A stretch of 64,000 nucleotides of DNA from Cyclobacteriaceae bacterium (GTDB lineage: Bacteria > Bacteroidota > Bacteroidia > Cytophagales > Cyclobacteriaceae). The notes beneath the pieces were generated by a model, which ran no database searches, was not told the origin of the DNA, and saw only the letters and a list, made by a program, of their open reading frames with translations. This document shows, piece by piece, positions 46,357 to 55,714 of this stretch. Made by a program: the position numbers and the translations under genes. The first letter of the stretch is position 1, and every line of letters begins with the position of its first letter. Location: positions 124,001 through 188,000 of the forward strand of contig JAHBTX010000001.1 of NCBI GenBank assembly GCA_019638395.1. Reading direction: 5' to 3'.

Positions 46357-46387
46357 TTGGTTATTTCGAGGCATTCTTATACTTTTG
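46357..46387 (+). promoter_or_regulatory. Promoter of rpsO (TTG ... TACTTTTG)
   Basis: TTG at 46357-46359 and TACTTTTG at 46380-46387 are separated by 20 bases, the spacing of the Bacteroidota sigma-A promoter (-33 TTG, -7 TAnnTTTG). It is 36 bases upstream of the rpsO start. Confidence 0.75.
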
Positions 46388-46423
46388 CGCGTTGAAAAAA
46401 GTAGCTAAATAAAGATTATCAAG

Positions 46424-46699
46424 ATGTACCTCAATTCAGAAAAGAAGCAGGAATTGTTCAGCAAGCACGGTTTTGGAAAGAAAAACACCGATACAGGCTC
46501 TCCGGAATCACAAATTGCCCTTTTTACGTATCGCATCAGTCATTTAACTGAGCACCTGAAAGGTCAACGTAAAGATCACTCAACCCAACAGGGTTTGTTA
46601 AAATTGGTAGGTAAGCGTAAGAAATTGCTGAATTATCTTCAACGTACTAATATCGAGCGTTACCGCGCAGTATTAGCCGACCTCGATTTAAGAAAGTAA
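46424..46699 (+). CDS. rpsO: 30S ribosomal protein S15
   Basis: 91 residues, normal for S15. FGKKNTDTGSPESQIALFTY, then RISHLTEHLKGQRKDHSTQQ and LLKLVGKRKKLLNYLQRTN are the classic 16S rRNA-binding helices. It binds the central domain of 16S rRNA early in 30S assembly. The rpsO-pnp order is widely conserved; in other bacteria S15 represses its own mRNA, which cannot be judged here. A terminator sits between it and pnp. Confidence 0.98.
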   Translation: MYLNSEKKQELFSKHGFGKKNTDTGSPESQIALFTYRISHLTEHLKGQRKDHSTQQGLLKLVGKRKKLLNYLQRTNIERYRAVLADLDLRK

Positions 46700-46720
46700 T
46701 AAAATCAACATTATACGAGT

Positions 46721-46745
46721 AGGGAACCGGACAAGGTTCCCTTTT
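46721..46745 (+). terminator. Intrinsic terminator after rpsO
   Basis: Perfect 8-bp stem agggaacc (46721-46728) / ggttccct (46735-46742) with loop ggacaa, followed by tttcgatttt. The T-run is short, so partial read-through into pnp is possible. Confidence 0.75.
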
Positions 46746-46807
46746 CGATTTTAAAATTAATACTGGTCGGGCCGTGAATTGTAGGCTGACCATTAAATTT
46801 CTATCCA

Positions 46808-48955
46808 ATGAAACCAACAGTTATATCAAAATCTTGCACCTTGCCCGATGGCCGCCAGATAACCATCGAAACGGGTAAACTCGCCCGCCAAGCCGATGGC
46901 TCCGTAGTTTTAAGAATGGGCAATACCATGTTGCTGGCTACTGCAGTAGCCGCCCCCGATGCAAAAGAAGGAACTGACTTTCTACCACTATCTGTTGACT
47001 ACCAGGAAAAATTTGCAGCAACTGGTAAAATACCGGGTGGATTTTTGAAGCGCGAAGGTAAGCTGTCTGATTATGAGATATTGATAAGTCGCTTGGTAGA
47101 TCGTGCAATACGCCCTTTATTTCCAGATGATTATCATGCAGATACTCAAGTTAATATTCAATTAATTTCGGGCGACCTAAATGCGTTGCCGGATTCGCTT
47201 GCAGCGTTTGCAGCATCTGCTGCGCTATCAGTATCAGACATTCCATTTCAGGGCCCAATCTCAGAAGTGCGCGTAGTACGGGTAGATGGTAAATTCATTA
47301 TTAACCCCTCCCATGAAGAGAAAGAAAAGTCTGATCTCGATTTTATTGTTGCTGCCTCTATCGATAACATTCTGATGGTAGAAGGTGAAGCAAAAGAGAT
47401 TTCAGAAGTGGATATGCTCGAAGCTCTTAAGTTAGCGCACGAAGTAATTAAAGGTCAGTGCCAGATTCAGATTGAATTATCACAAGCTGTTGGAAAAACT
47501 GAAAAGCGTAAATACGAACACGAAGTAAAAGACGAAGTTTTTAAGGATGAACTCTTCAAATTATTGTACGATAAGGTATATGCCGTAGCCCGCCAGCAAC
47601 TTACCAGCAAACATAAGCGCTCGGAATTGTTTGGTGCAATTGTAGATGATTACATGGCCTCTTTACCAGAAGATACAACGGTTAACAAAGACCTTGTTAA
47701 GAAATACTACAAAGACATTCAGAAGGCAGCCTGTCGTAACCTCGTGTTGAATGAGAAGGTTCGTTTGGATGGTCGCAAAACAAATGAAATTCGCCCTATC
47801 TGGACAGAAGTAGATTACCTTCCTTCTGCTCACGGCTCCTCCATATTTACCCGAGGCGAGACACAGTCCCTAAGCACAGTTACGTTAGGCACCAAACTGG
47901 ATGAGCAATTGATTGATGGTGCTATGTTCGATGGTACTAACAAATTTATTCTACACTACAACTTTCCGGGCTTTTCTACGGGCGAGGTAAAACCAAATCG
48001 TGGCCCTGGCAGGCGTGAAGTAGGTCATGGTAATTTGGCTATGCGTGCGCTCAAGCAAGTATTGCCCGATATGACTACAAGCCCTTATACCATTCGCCTG
48101 GTTTCTGATATCCTTGAATCAAATGGCTCCTCTTCAATGGCCACCGTATGTGCAGGTTCGCTTGCGCTGATGGATGCGGGTATAAAAATCTCAGCTCCGG
48201 TATCGGGTATTGCCATGGGTATGATTTCGGATAGTGCAACCGGTAAGTATGCAATCTTGTCTGATATTCTGGGCGATGAAGATCACCTGGGCGATATGGA
48301 CTTTAAAGTTACGGGTACCGAAAAAGGTATTACTGCCTGCCAGATGGATTTGAAAGTGGATGGTTTAACGTATGAAGTTTTAAGGGAAGCTTTAAACCAG
48401 GCTAAAGAGGGGCGTCTTCACATCCTTAACGAGATGAAGAAGACTATCACGCAGCCTAATGCTGACCTGAAACCACATGCGCCACGCGCAGTAACAATCA
48501 CCATCGATAAAGAGATGATCGGTGCCGTGATTGGGCCTGGTGGAAAGGTGGTTCAGGAGATTCAGAAAACAACTGGGGCAACTATTGTTATTGAAGAAGT
48601 TGGCAACAAAGGAATCGTGAACATTTTTGCCAATAACCAGGAGGTTATGGATGCTGCTGTGAAACGCGTAAAAGCAATAGTAGCGGTTCCGGAAGTTGAC
48701 CAGGTTTATGATGGTGTAGTGAAATCAATCATGCCATTTGGGGCATTTGTTGAGTTTATGCCCGGTAAGGATGGGCTGCTTCACATTTCAGAAATCAAAT
48801 GGGAGCGTTTGGAAACCATGGACGGAGTGCTGGAAGTAGGCGAACAATTAAAGGTTAAGCTTGTTGAAATAGACAAAAAAACCGGCAAATTCCGACTATC
48901 CCGTAAGGTGTTGATTCCCAGACCACCCAAAAAGGAAGAAGCACCAAGCGCTTAA
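46808..48955 (+). CDS. pnp: Polyribonucleotide nucleotidyltransferase
   Basis: 715 residues, full length. Two RNase PH-like domains ([20 protein letters not shown]; the second with [15 protein letters not shown] and [20 protein letters not shown]), a KH domain ([20 protein letters not shown]) and an S1 domain ([20 protein letters not shown]) are all present. It degrades RNA 3' to 5' with phosphate and is a core exoribonuclease of the cytoplasm. Located between rpsO and rpoD. No missing motif. Confidence 0.98.
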   Translation: MKPTVISKSCTLPDGRQITIETGKLARQADGSVVLRMGNTMLLATAVAAPDAKEGTDFLPLSVDYQEKFAATGKIPGGFLKREGKLSDYEILISRLVDRAIRPLFPDDYHADTQVNIQLISGDLNALPDSLAAFAASAALSVSDIPFQGPISEVRVVRVDGKFIINPSHEEKEKSDLDFIVAASIDNILMVEGEAKEISEVDMLEALKLAHEVIKGQCQIQIELSQAVGKTEKRKYEHEVKDEVFKDELFKLLYDKVYAVARQQLTSKHKRSELFGAIVDDYMASLPEDTTVNKDLVKKYYKDIQKAACRNLVLNEKVRLDGRKTNEIRPIWTEVDYLPSAHGSSIFTRGETQSLSTVTLGTKLDEQLIDGAMFDGTNKFILHYNFPGFSTGEVKPNRGPGRREVGHGNLAMRALKQVLPDMTTSPYTIRLVSDILESNGSSSMATVCAGSLALMDAGIKISAPVSGIAMGMISDSATGKYAILSDILGDEDHLGDMDFKVTGTEKGITACQMDLKVDGLTYEVLREALNQAKEGRLHILNEMKKTITQPNADLKPHAPRAVTITIDKEMIGAVIGPGGKVVQEIQKTTGATIVIEEVGNKGIVNIFANNQEVMDAAVKRVKAIVAVPEVDQVYDGVVKSIMPFGAFVEFMPGKDGLLHISEIKWERLETMDGVLEVGEQLKVKLVEIDKKTGKFRLSRKVLIPRPPKKEEAPSA

Positions 48956-49031
48956 CCTCTTTGCGAATACAGGTTTTTGGAACTAAATTTTCGTTTTTAC
49001 GTGTTTGACATATAACGACCACTAAAGTTAG

Positions 49032-49895
49032 ATGAGACAGTTAAAGATCAGTAAACAGATTACCAACCGCGAGAGCCAATCGCTGGATAAGTACTTGCAA
49101 GAGATTGGTAAGGTGGATTTGCTCACACCCGATGAGGAAGTAGAGTTAGCCAAGCGAATTAAAGAAGGCGATCAGATCGCATTGGAGAAACTAACCAAAG
49201 CCAACCTACGCTTCGTGGTATCGGTGGCTAAGCAATATCAAAACCAAGGCCTTTCGTTGGGCGATTTGATTAACGAAGGAAACTTAGGTTTGATCAAAGC
49301 CGCACAGCGCTTTGATGAAACGCGCGGTTTTAAATTCATTTCCTATGCGGTGTGGTGGATTCGTCAATCCATTCTTCAGGCTTTGGCAGAACAGTCGCGC
49401 ATTGTACGCTTGCCGTTAAACCGCGTTGGCTCATTGAATAAGATTTCAAAAACATTTTCCGAACTGGAGCAGAAGTTTGAGCGTGAACCATCACCTGAAG
49501 AATTGGCCGAAGTATTGGAAGTTACAACTGCCGAAGTTGTAGATACCATGAAGATTTCAGGCCGCCATGTTTCGATGGATGCCCCGTTTGTTCAAGGCGA
49601 AGAAAACAGTTTGTTGGATGTATTGGAGAACGACAGTGAAGAGACCCCTGATTCCGGCTTGATGACAGACTCACTTCGAAGAGAAGTACAACGTGCACTC
49701 TCTACGCTTACTCAGCGCGAGTCGGACGTGATTACCCTTTACTTTGGATTAAATGGCGAGCATGCCATGACATTGGAAGAAATTGGTGAGAAGTTTAACC
49801 TTACCCGCGAACGCGTACGCCAGATTAAAGAGAAGGCTATTCGCAGGCTTCGACACACTTCCAGAAGTAAAGCATTAAAGCCTTACCTGGGTTAA
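49032..49895 (+). CDS. rpoD: Primary sigma factor RpoD/SigA, Bacteroidota type
   Basis: 287 residues. It starts at [20 protein letters not shown] with region 1.2 and lacks region 1.1, as expected for this phylum. Region 2 ([60 protein letters not shown]), region 3 and region 4 ([20 protein letters not shown]) are complete. It directs core RNA polymerase to housekeeping promoters such as the TTG/TAnnTTTG elements seen at 46357 and 54924. A strong terminator follows. Confidence 0.98.
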   Translation: MRQLKISKQITNRESQSLDKYLQEIGKVDLLTPDEEVELAKRIKEGDQIALEKLTKANLRFVVSVAKQYQNQGLSLGDLINEGNLGLIKAAQRFDETRGFKFISYAVWWIRQSILQALAEQSRIVRLPLNRVGSLNKISKTFSELEQKFEREPSPEELAEVLEVTTAEVVDTMKISGRHVSMDAPFVQGEENSLLDVLENDSEETPDSGLMTDSLRREVQRALSTLTQRESDVITLYFGLNGEHAMTLEEIGEKFNLTRERVRQIKEKAIRRLRHTSRSKALKPYLG

Positions 49896-49921
49896 TAATG
49901 TTACAATTTTATTTAATTAAT

Positions 49922-49948
49922 GGGTCTCAAGTAGTTGAGACCCTTTTT
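49922..49948 (+). terminator. Intrinsic terminator after rpoD
   Basis: Perfect 9-bp stem gggtctcaa (49922-49930) / ttgagaccc (49935-49943) with loop gtag, followed by TTTTT. It is 27 bases after the rpoD stop. Confidence 0.92.
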
Positions 49949-49969
49949 ATTACATTTTGATTTTGTGTT

Positions 49970-50914
49970 ATGGAAAAAGAAAAAGTACTGATAATCGGTT
50001 CGGGGCCGGCAGGTTATACAGCAGCTATTTATGCTGCGCGTGCAGGACTAAAGCCCGTACTTTATACCGGTGGGCAGCCGGGCGGGCAGCTAACTACCAC
50101 CAACGATGTGGAGAACTTTCCTGGTTATCCGGAAGGAATAAATGGTCCACAAATGATGATTGATTTGCAGAAGCAAGCCGAACGTTTTGGCACCCGGGTA
50201 CACTTTGCTTTGGTAACGGGAGTAGATTTTTCTACATGGCCGTTGAAGGTAACTATTGATGAATCGAAAGTACTAGAAGCAGAAAGCGTGATTATAGCAA
50301 CCGGAGCTTCAGCAAAATACCTGGGCTTGCCTTCAGAAGAAAAGTTTGCCAACAAAGGTGTATCTGCCTGTGCCGTGTGCGATGGATTTTTCTATCGGGG
50401 TAAAGAAGTTGCCGTAGTGGGTGCGGGCGATTCTGCTGCTGAAGAATCAACATACCTTTCCAAGCTGTGTACCAAAGTGCATTTGATTGTGCGCAGAGAT
50501 GAGATGCGCGCCTCTAAAATTATGCAACAACGGGTATTAAATACACCTAACATAGAAGTGCATTGGAATTCTGAAACCGATGAAGTTTTAGGCGATGATA
50601 GTGGTGTAACCGGAGTGAGGCTGCTTAACAACAGGACAGGTGAGAAAAAGGATATTTCTGTTCAAGGCTTCTTTCTCGCCATCGGCCATAAACCTAACAC
50701 CGATATTTTTAAAGGCCAGCTAGAGATGGATGAGTCTGGATATTTAAAGGTAATTCCAGGCTCAACCAAAACAAATGTGGAAGGCGTGTTTGCCGTTGGC
50801 GATGTGGCCGACCGTGTTTACAGACAAGCTATTACAGCGGCAGGAAGTGGTTGTATGGGTGCACTCGATGCAGAGAAGTTTTTGGCTGCAAAAGAAGCGA
50901 TGCTTGTTCACTAA
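49970..50914 (+). CDS. trxB: Thioredoxin-disulfide reductase
   Basis: 314 residues. FAD site IIGSGPAGYTAAIYAARAGL, redox-active CAVC at 134-137 followed by DGFFYRGKEVAVVGAGDSAA (NADPH domain) and GVFAVGDVADRVYRQAITAA. It reduces thioredoxin with NADPH in the cytoplasm. The gene is next to a bacillithiol-pathway gene, another thiol-redox function, though no direct coupling is shown. It begins 22 bases after the rpoD terminator. Confidence 0.96.
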   Translation: MEKEKVLIIGSGPAGYTAAIYAARAGLKPVLYTGGQPGGQLTTTNDVENFPGYPEGINGPQMMIDLQKQAERFGTRVHFALVTGVDFSTWPLKVTIDESKVLEAESVIIATGASAKYLGLPSEEKFANKGVSACAVCDGFFYRGKEVAVVGAGDSAAEESTYLSKLCTKVHLIVRRDEMRASKIMQQRVLNTPNIEVHWNSETDEVLGDDSGVTGVRLLNNRTGEKKDISVQGFFLAIGHKPNTDIFKGQLEMDESGYLKVIPGSTKTNVEGVFAVGDVADRVYRQAITAAGSGCMGALDAEKFLAAKEAMLVH

Positions 50915-50994
50915 ACAAGTTACCACTTTCCAGTGGCCTGTTTTTAACAGACAGTAAACCGGTAACTTACAAACTGGTGACTAATAAACTCGAA

Positions 50995-51711
50995 ATGAAA
51001 TTAGACATACTGGTACTTGCTGCACACCCCGATGATGCCGAATTAGGCTGCGGAGCTACGATTGCCAAGCATGCAGCACTCGGACAAAAAGTAGGTATTG
51101 TTGATTTTACCCGAGGCGAATTAGGCACGCGGGGTTCAGTACCAGAGCGTGATCAGGAAGCCAGCGAAGCTTCTCGGATTTTGGGAGTTGCCATTCGGGA
51201 AAACCTTAATTTTAGAGATGGATTTTTTCAGAATGATGAAGCCCATCAACGCGAAGTAATCCGCATCATTAGAAAGTATAAGCCGGAGATAGTAATTGCC
51301 AATGCTGTTTATGATCGCCATCCCGATCATGGCAAAGGTTCGGGCTTAAGTTTTGATTCGTGTTTTTATTCAGGTCTTACCAAAATAGAAACTACCGATG
51401 CTGGCGTAAAACAAGCTGCATGGAGACCGAAGCATTTATATCACTTTATCCAAAGCCAGTTTATCATGCCCGATTTTATAGTAGATGTATCGGACTATTG
51501 GGAAAAAAAAATGAATGCAGTGCGCGCTTTCAAATCGCAGTTTTATAGTGCCGATAGTACAGAACCTGAAACGTTTATCTCTAGCCCGGGCTTTATGAAA
51601 CTGTTGGAAGCGAGAGGACAGGAATTAGGCTTTTCAATTGGTGCAACCTATGGCGAAGGGTTTACTGTTCGGAAAACTATTGGCGTTAATACGTTAAATG
51701 ATATTCGTTAG
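50995..51711 (+). CDS. bshB1: Bacillithiol biosynthesis deacetylase BshB1
   Basis: 238 residues from ATG 50995. The in-frame start at 50851 would overlap trxB and add 48 residues unlike the family. It is a LmbE/PIG-L fold zinc enzyme: AAHPDDAELGCGATIAKHAA (zinc-binding HPDD at 11-14), DFTRGELGTRGS, and DRHPDHGKG (His109, His112). Such proteins remove acetyl from GlcNAc-malate on the way to bacillithiol, a low-molecular-weight thiol used by many Bacteroidota. LmbE-family members can act on other GlcNAc conjugates, but the TRGELGTRG pattern is typical of BshB1. It converges with pdxH after 3 bases. Confidence 0.92.
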   Translation: MKLDILVLAAHPDDAELGCGATIAKHAALGQKVGIVDFTRGELGTRGSVPERDQEASEASRILGVAIRENLNFRDGFFQNDEAHQREVIRIIRKYKPEIVIANAVYDRHPDHGKGSGLSFDSCFYSGLTKIETTDAGVKQAAWRPKHLYHFIQSQFIMPDFIVDVSDYWEKKMNAVRAFKSQFYSADSTEPETFISSPGFMKLLEARGQELGFSIGATYGEGFTVRKTIGVNTLNDIR

Positions 51712-51714
51712 TAT

Positions 51715-52356
51715 TTAAGGGGCAAGCCGGTGAATAATCCATTTGCCATCCTGTAGGTAATACACAATTCTATCATGCAGTCGGCTTGAACGCCCTTGCC
51801 AGAACTCTACCTCAAAAGGTGTAACTTCATAGCCACCCCACTGGTGCGGTTTGGGTAATAACTGCTGACCTTCAAATCGTTTCTCTATTTCTTTAACGCG
51901 TTGCTCAAGCAACTCACGGTTTTTGATGACAGAACTTTGAGGCGAAGCCCATGCGCTTACCTGGCTACCCCGTGGACGGCTTTGAAAGTAGTTTTCGGAA
52001 GCTTTTGAATCAACTCTTGCGCTTATGCCACTTATTCGAACCTGCCGCTCAAGTTCAGGCCAAAAAAAGGTTAACGCACATGCCGGGTTGGCCTCCAGTT
52101 CTTTACCTTTTTGACTTTGATAATTTGTGTAGAACAAAAATTTATTTCGTTCAACACCTTTTAACAGCACGACCCGAGCCGATGGTTTTCCATACTGATC
52201 TACAGTAGATAAAGTCATGGCATTAGGTTCAGGCACCTCGGCCTTTAAAGCTTCGGCAAACCAGTTCTTAAATTGGTCAACTGGATTTTTGGTAACCCCA
52301 GCCACATCTAAAGTTGCCTGGGTGTAGTCTTTACGAATTTCTGAAATCGATGGCAT
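51715..52356 (-). CDS. pdxH: Pyridoxamine 5'-phosphate oxidase
   Basis: 213 residues, normal size. MTLSTVDQYGKPSARVVLLK, GVERNKFLFYTNYQSQKGKE, RQVRISGISARVDS, SRPRGSQVSAWASPQSSVI and a C-terminal EFWQGRSSRLHDRIVYYLQD are the FMN and PLP contact signatures. It oxidises pyridoxamine or pyridoxine phosphate to pyridoxal phosphate with O2. Single-gene transcription is likely, divergent from yqgE (start 52474). Confidence 0.97.
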   Translation of the reverse strand: MPSISEIRKDYTQATLDVAGVTKNPVDQFKNWFAEALKAEVPEPNAMTLSTVDQYGKPSARVVLLKGVERNKFLFYTNYQSQKGKELEANPACALTFFWPELERQVRISGISARVDSKASENYFQSRPRGSQVSAWASPQSSVIKNRELLEQRVKEIEKRFEGQQLLPKPHQWGGYEVTPFEVEFWQGRSSRLHDRIVYYLQDGKWIIHRLAP

Positions 52357-52473
52357 GTATTTTTTCGAAAAATTAACAATTCGTGAGTTTGCAGAGTATG
52401 ATTTCCTTTCTTTTATTAAGAATTATTTTCAGAATCAAACAGAAGCCTATACTACTTCGTTATACATTTAGCT

Positions 52474-53049
52474 ATGGATTTTTTTAAATATGCCAATAAA
52501 ATTTTACCACAACGGGGCCGGCTGCTCTTATCGGAGCCATACCTTGCCGATCCAAATTTTGAACGTACTGCGGTTCTTTTAACCGAACATAACGACACCG
52601 GATCTGTAGGCTTTATTCTTAACAAACCCTCGGAAAGTCGTGTGGGCGAAATTATGGGCGATCTGAAGGGAATTGATTCGCGCATTTTTATTGGGGGCCC
52701 GGTAGAACAAGATACCTTGCATTACATTCATCGGTTAAATTCGCTCGAAGACGCGATTGAAATTCAGCCGGGTTTATTTTGGGGTGGTAATTTTGATCAA
52801 CTTATAACCCTTGTGGATACACAACAAGTATTAACCACCGATGTAAAATTTTTCCTAGGCTATAGTGGTTGGAGCCCCGGCCAGTTAGAAGATGAACTAA
52901 AGCTGGAATCGTGGATTGTTAGTGATTTGGCATCAGAGCAATTGATCTTTGAAACAGATCCTGAACAAATGTGGAAGCAAGCTATGCGCGGATTAGGTGG
53001 CCGATTTACCATTTACTCCAATTACCCGGCTGACCCCCGTATGAATTAA
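52474..53049 (+). CDS. YqgE/AlgH family protein
   Basis: 191 residues. RGRLLLSEPYLADPNFERTA, VLLTEHNDTGSVGFILNKPS, IFIGGPVEQDTLHYIHRLN and VKFFLGYSGWSPGQLEDELK are the UPF0301 family motifs. The family is widespread; an effect on alginate gene regulation was reported in Pseudomonas, but no biochemical function is known. No signal peptide or membrane segment is present, so it should be cytoplasmic. It precedes the DUF349 gene by 50 bases. Confidence 0.93.
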   Translation: MDFFKYANKILPQRGRLLLSEPYLADPNFERTAVLLTEHNDTGSVGFILNKPSESRVGEIMGDLKGIDSRIFIGGPVEQDTLHYIHRLNSLEDAIEIQPGLFWGGNFDQLITLVDTQQVLTTDVKFFLGYSGWSPGQLEDELKLESWIVSDLASEQLIFETDPEQMWKQAMRGLGGRFTIYSNYPADPRMN

Positions 53050-53099
53050 AGGATTTTACTATTTTTACCAGTCCTCGGGTATTTGAAAGAGGAGAGACG

Positions 53100-54917
53100 A
53101 TGATAGAAAACGACAAAGAGGTGCAGGAAGTGGGGCAGGAGGAATCGATACTTATGCAAACCACAAACCACGAAGAAGAGCACGAAGTGGATTCTGAAGA
53201 CCACCACGAGGTTGATTATTCGGGCTTCACCAAAAGTGAGCTGGTTGGCGTTGTAAAAGAGTTGGTTAAAGACGATAACTTTAAAAGAATTGATCAAGCC
53301 CTTAAGGATATCAAGCCTTTGTTCGATGAAATTCGGGCCAATGAAAGAAGGGAAGCACTTGATCGGTTTAAAGCCGATGGTGGTATTGAGGAAGATTTTG
53401 AATACCGGTTAGATGAACTTGATCATACCTTCGATGCAACTGTTAAATTAATTCGCGATCGCAGGAACGAATATTTTAAGAACCTGGAAAACCGGAAGAA
53501 TGAAAACCTTCGAAAGAAGAATGAAATTCTTGAAAACCTGCGCACACTAATTGATGGTGAAGATAGTGCTCATTCATTTGCTACCTTCAAAGAACTTCAG
53601 CATGCGTGGAAGCAAGTGGGGCCAGTTCCACCAGCTCAAGTAAAAACACTGTGGGCAAACTACAATGCATTAGTAGATCGTTTCTATGATCACCGGAATA
53701 TTTATTTCGAGCTGAAAGAACTGGATAGAAAGAAGAACCTGGAAGCCAAGGTGGAACTATGTATTCGTGCCGAACAACTCGTTACGCGCAATCTTATCAA
53801 AGATGCCGTTAAAGAGCTGAATGAATTACATAATGAATTCAAACACATTGGCCCTGTACCGAAAGAAGATCAGGAAATTGTTTGGCAGCGGTTTAAGGCT
53901 GCATCGGATGCGGTTTACGCGAAGCGCGATGAGTTTGTAGCCGGCATGCAAGCTGAGCTGAAAGCAAATTTCGAAGCTAAATCCAAAATTGCAGACGAGG
54001 TACAAACGTATCTCGGGTTTGCTTCTGATCGCATTAAAGACTGGAATCAGAAAACAAAAGAAATTCTTGAGTTACAGAAGCGTTGGGATGCGGTGGGTGG
54101 AACTCCGCGTGCCAAATCGAAAGACTTGAACAAAAAATTCTGGTCAGCTTTCAAGCAGTTCTTTCATAATAAGAGTCAGTTTTTTAAAAAATTAGATGAA
54201 GAACGTGATAAAAATTTGAAAGCCAAGCAGCAATTGGTAGCTCGTGCAATTGAATTAAAAGCGAGTGATGATTGGAATAAGACCTCGCAGGAATTAAAGC
54301 AACTGCAATTGCAGTGGAAGGAGATTGGCCCCGTACCCGAAAAGCAACGCGACAAAATCTATAAAGAGTTTAAAGAGGCCTGCGATTTCTTTTTTAACCA
54401 ACGCAGAGGTTCGCAGGCAAAAGCCGATCAGGAACAGGAAGTTAACCTGAAACAAAAGGAGGCCATTATTGATGAGTTAATTGCGGCAACCGTTGCCGGA
54501 AATACTTCTGTGGAGCAATTAGATGAATTGCAGGGACGTTTTAATGACATTGGATTTGTCCCCAAAAATTCAATTGCTTCCATAAAACAACGCTTCTCCG
54601 ATGCTGTCGCCAAGTACGTACAATCTATTTCGGGGTTATCAGAAGCAGACCGCGAGCAAACATTGTTACAATCGCATCTGTATGGATTGAAAAATGATCC
54701 GCAGGCCGATCGTAAATTGTATCAAAAGGAACAAACACTCCGAAAACAGATTCAGAAAGCCGAAAACGATCTTTCAACTTTACGGAATAACCTTGAGTTT
54801 TTTGGGAGATCAAAAAATGCAGAAAAACTTAAAGGTGAGTTCAATGATAAAATTGAAGAGGCGAATCAGCACCTGATTCAATTAAAAAAACAGCTTAAAA
54901 TGCTGAAATCAGTGTGA
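53100..54917 (+). CDS. DUF349 repeat protein
   Basis: 605 residues of mostly charged helix with an acidic N-terminus (about 1-45). At least five DUF349 repeats occur, each with the pattern W(K/R)x(I/V)GPVPxxxxxxLWxxFxxxxDxFY: for example LQHAWKQVGPVPPAQVKTLW, HNEFKHIGPVPKEDQEIVWQ and LQWKEIGPVPEKQRDKIYK. A C-terminal coiled coil (about 540-605) ends it. The repeats are of unknown function. No membrane segment. The tRNA-Thr promoter lies just after the stop. Confidence 0.9.
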   Translation: MIENDKEVQEVGQEESILMQTTNHEEEHEVDSEDHHEVDYSGFTKSELVGVVKELVKDDNFKRIDQALKDIKPLFDEIRANERREALDRFKADGGIEEDFEYRLDELDHTFDATVKLIRDRRNEYFKNLENRKNENLRKKNEILENLRTLIDGEDSAHSFATFKELQHAWKQVGPVPPAQVKTLWANYNALVDRFYDHRNIYFELKELDRKKNLEAKVELCIRAEQLVTRNLIKDAVKELNELHNEFKHIGPVPKEDQEIVWQRFKAASDAVYAKRDEFVAGMQAELKANFEAKSKIADEVQTYLGFASDRIKDWNQKTKEILELQKRWDAVGGTPRAKSKDLNKKFWSAFKQFFHNKSQFFKKLDEERDKNLKAKQQLVARAIELKASDDWNKTSQELKQLQLQWKEIGPVPEKQRDKIYKEFKEACDFFFNQRRGSQAKADQEQEVNLKQKEAIIDELIAATVAGNTSVEQLDELQGRFNDIGFVPKNSIASIKQRFSDAVAKYVQSISGLSEADREQTLLQSHLYGLKNDPQADRKLYQKEQTLRKQIQKAENDLSTLRNNLEFFGRSKNAEKLKGEFNDKIEEANQHLIQLKKQLKMLKSV

Positions 54918-54923
54918 TCGGAC

Positions 54924-54953
54924 TTGTTTAAATCAATCGTTCCGTTATTTTTG
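54924..54953 (+). promoter_or_regulatory. Promoter of tRNA-Thr (TTG ... TATTTTTG)
   Basis: TTG at 54924-54926 and TATTTTTG at 54946-54953, 19 bases apart, match the Bacteroidota -33/-7 pattern. It is 13 bases upstream of the tRNA, consistent with a short leader. Confidence 0.8.
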
Positions 54954-54966
54954 CACCCTCTTTAAA

Positions 54967-55039
<73 letters not shown>

Positions 55040-55042
55040 CTG

Positions 55043-55073
55043 AAACCAAATCGAAAAAGATTTGGTTTTTTTG
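55043..55073 (+). terminator. Intrinsic terminator after tRNA-Thr
   Basis: Perfect 10-bp stem aaaccaaatc (55043-55052) / gatttggttt (55059-55068) with loop gaaaaa, then a T-run. It lies between the tRNA and the GIY-YIG gene (start 55078). Confidence 0.9.
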
Positions 55074-55077
55074 TTTA

Positions 55078-55368
55078 ATGACGGTTTACATCCTGTACTC
55101 GTCCAAAGCAGACCGATATTATGTTGGCCAGACGGAGGATTTGAGCGTTCGGCTCGATCAACATAACAGTAAAGAACTGCCTTCCAGTTATTCAAAGATT
55201 TCGAATGATTGGATAATCTATTACACCTTGGAATGCACTTCAAGGAAGCAAGCTGTAAACATTGAGAATCATATCAAGCGTATGAAATCAAGGAAGTATA
55301 TCGAGAACCTAAAAAGACATCCGGAAATAGCTGAAAATAGTTATATAATGTTTATGGCGTTATGTTAA
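55078..55368 (+). CDS. Small GIY-YIG domain protein
   Basis: 96 residues. VYILYSSKADRYYVGQT carries the GIY-YIG active-site motif (here VYI ... YVG), followed by LSVRLDQHN (Arg of the catalytic helix) and a later Glu region (NIENHIKRMKSRKYIENLKR). Small single-domain members are common in Bacteroidota, and many lie right after tRNA genes as here. The enzymatic substrate is not known; the fold is a structure- or sequence-specific nuclease. It comes 9 bases after the tRNA terminator stem, so its own promoter must sit in or before it, or it relies on read-through. Confidence 0.85.
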   Translation: MTVYILYSSKADRYYVGQTEDLSVRLDQHNSKELPSSYSKISNDWIIYYTLECTSRKQAVNIENHIKRMKSRKYIENLKRHPEIAENSYIMFMALC

Positions 55369-55714
55369 CATAGCTTTGGCTCCGGGCTTACCGGAATCTT
55401 CATAGAAAGTTTTTTAAGCGAGGGCTTTCAATAATTCAATCTTAATCATTTATCACCGGGCTGGGGCAGCGGCACTCTTTGGCGGGCTTTGGAAGGGGGA
55501 GGGAAGTGCAGCACAATGAGTGTTGCGGGATGGCACGGGATTTCATTCTTCTCCTTTATCCTTAAAACTTTGCATTTCAAGCCATCCAACCGGTAGATGA
55601 TCAACTTAATTTTTTATCGATTTAAACAGTCCCTACTTTTCAAATGCAAAGTCGAAGCCGTGAAATTGGAATTCACAATTTACTAAGATCATTATCTCTT
55701 GCCCTAAAATTACG
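55369..55714. other. Non-coding gap of 346 bases
   Basis: No credible gene on either strand. It opens with a palindromic tatgttaacata (55362-55373, overlapping the GIY-YIG end), similar to TTATGTTAA motifs at 61386 and 62764. A G-rich stretch at about 55455-55545 (ccgggctggggcagc, ggaagggggaggg) contrasts with the AT-rich flanks. The promoter of the esterase-like operon should be in the last 100 bases. Confidence 0.5.
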